DNA from: JAKLQJ01 sp964534135
GTDB lineage: Bacteria; Elusimicrobiota; Elusimicrobia; Elusimicrobiales; UBA9959
DNA: 5,943 nt
Reading direction: 5' to 3'
Assembly: GCA_964534135.1 (NCBI GenBank)
Contig: CAZHQC010000126.1
Coordinates: 1-5,943 of the forward strand
Shown here piece by piece: positions 5,669 to 5,943 of the stretch. Every line of letters starts with the position of its first letter. The first letter of the stretch is position 1. The notes below the pieces were generated by a model. It did not search any database. It saw nothing but the letters and a program-made list of their open reading frames with translations, and was not told the origin of the DNA. The position numbers were made by a program, and so were the translations under genes.

Positions 5669-5764
5669 GGTATGAATATGGATTATGTTATTGAAAGTCT
5701 AATTGTAAAATACAGTGTTCTGAAATCGTCCACCCTGGTCCGACTTCCGCAGTTAAAATAAAAA
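5662..5764 (+). repeat. diverged direct repeat, copy B
   Basis: Second copy of the element at 4256-4357, again starting at the GTTC of an attC R' box. Its internal frame runs from ATG 5678 to TAA 5759-5761 (27 codons) because the TAG of copy A is replaced. Most differences between the copies change amino acids (Gly/Ser, Ala/Val, Asp/Ser). Selection on a peptide is therefore not evident, and no coding sequence is claimed. Confidence 0.8.
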
Positions 5765-5792
5765 ATTAAAAATTTTGTTTTTTTACTTTCGC

Positions 5793-5816
5793 GCTTACGA
5801 GCTTATGCGCTTACGA
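5793..5816. repeat. three tandem 8-bp units
   Basis: GCTTACGA, GCTTATGC, GCTTACGA in direct succession. A single related stretch (GCGCTTATGA) lies at the corresponding place after copy A. The role is unknown; it may be a slippage-prone or protein-binding tract. Confidence 0.5.
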
Positions 5817-5820
5817 CTAT

Positions 5821-5843
5821 AAAAATACGCAGAGCGTCTTTTT
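5821..5843 (-). terminator. intrinsic, probably bidirectional terminator
   Basis: Read on the minus strand: AAAAA, G, ACGC, loop TCT, GCGT, A, TTTTT. This gives a 4-bp GC-rich stem flanked by A and T tracts after one mismatch. It starts within the stop codon of the minus-strand gene, exactly where its terminator would be. The flanking tracts would also let it act on + strand transcripts leaving the cassette region. Confidence 0.65.
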
Positions 5844-5943
5844 ATGTATGTTGCTCTTTTTCCATAAGTAAGTTTTCAAAATAGTCCGTAAGAGATTCAC
5901 CATTGGCGGCGGATTTATAAACTTTACCTAAAGGGAAGATAAA
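5842..5943 (-). CDS. C-terminal end of an unidentified minus-strand gene (partial)
   Basis: An open frame enters from the right edge and reads 33 residues to TAA at 5842-5844. It includes PLGKVYKSAANGESLTDYFE and ends LMEKEQHT. The composition looks coding (mixed, charged, few rare runs) and a terminator hairpin follows the stop directly. I do not recognise the family from this short tail. Its opposite orientation to every other gene suggests either a reversed cassette or the chromosomal gene bordering the array. Confidence 0.5.
   Translation of the reverse strand, partial: FIFPLGKVYKSAANGESLTDYFENLLMEKEQHT

Noticed and set aside
5793..5816. Tandem 8-bp units as a CRISPR array
   Set aside because: Units are far too short and have no spacers.

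Overview
The window is AT-rich (roughly 30% GC by eye) bacterial DNA using the standard code, with TGA as a stop and Shine-Dalgarno-like sites (AAGGAAG, AGAGGG, AGGAGG) before several starts. The host cannot be fixed from sequence alone. A low-GC organism with a chromosomal cassette array fits; a spirochaete such as Treponema is one weak possibility.

Bases 163-4144 hold a tight four-gene + strand operon with junctions of 1 bp overlap, 8 bp overlap and 1 bp gap. In order: (1) a QueC-like 7-cyano-7-deazaguanine synthase; (2) a DUF6884-like domain joined to a GIY-YIG-type nuclease domain; (3) a SIR2-like domain joined to a P-loop domain resembling (deoxy)nucleoside/nucleotide kinases; (4) a nucleoside 2-deoxyribosyltransferase. 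There are no queuosine-pathway neighbours. QueC homologues, SIR2 domains, GIY-YIG nucleases and deoxyribosyltransferase-like folds all recur in prokaryotic conflict systems. I infer a candidate nucleotide-centred anti-phage system of a composition I cannot match to a named one.

Bases 4203-5668 look like part of an integron cassette array. Three attC-like sites (4203-4262, 5070-5144, 5606-5668) share the R''-spacer-L''...L'-spacer-R' layout. In all three, L'' carries one base more than L'. They delimit two unit cassettes: 4257-5138 (MtlR/mannitol-repressor-like protein with its own TTGACA promoter) and 5139-5662 (small two-helix membrane protein). The defence-like operon lies immediately upstream of the first site, so it may itself be a very large cassette; its left boundary is not visible.

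A diverged direct repeat of about 100 bp follows the first and third attC sites. Both copies begin at the predicted crossover base. After the second copy comes a hairpin with A/T tracts serving as terminator for a minus-strand gene that runs out of the window (5842-5943).
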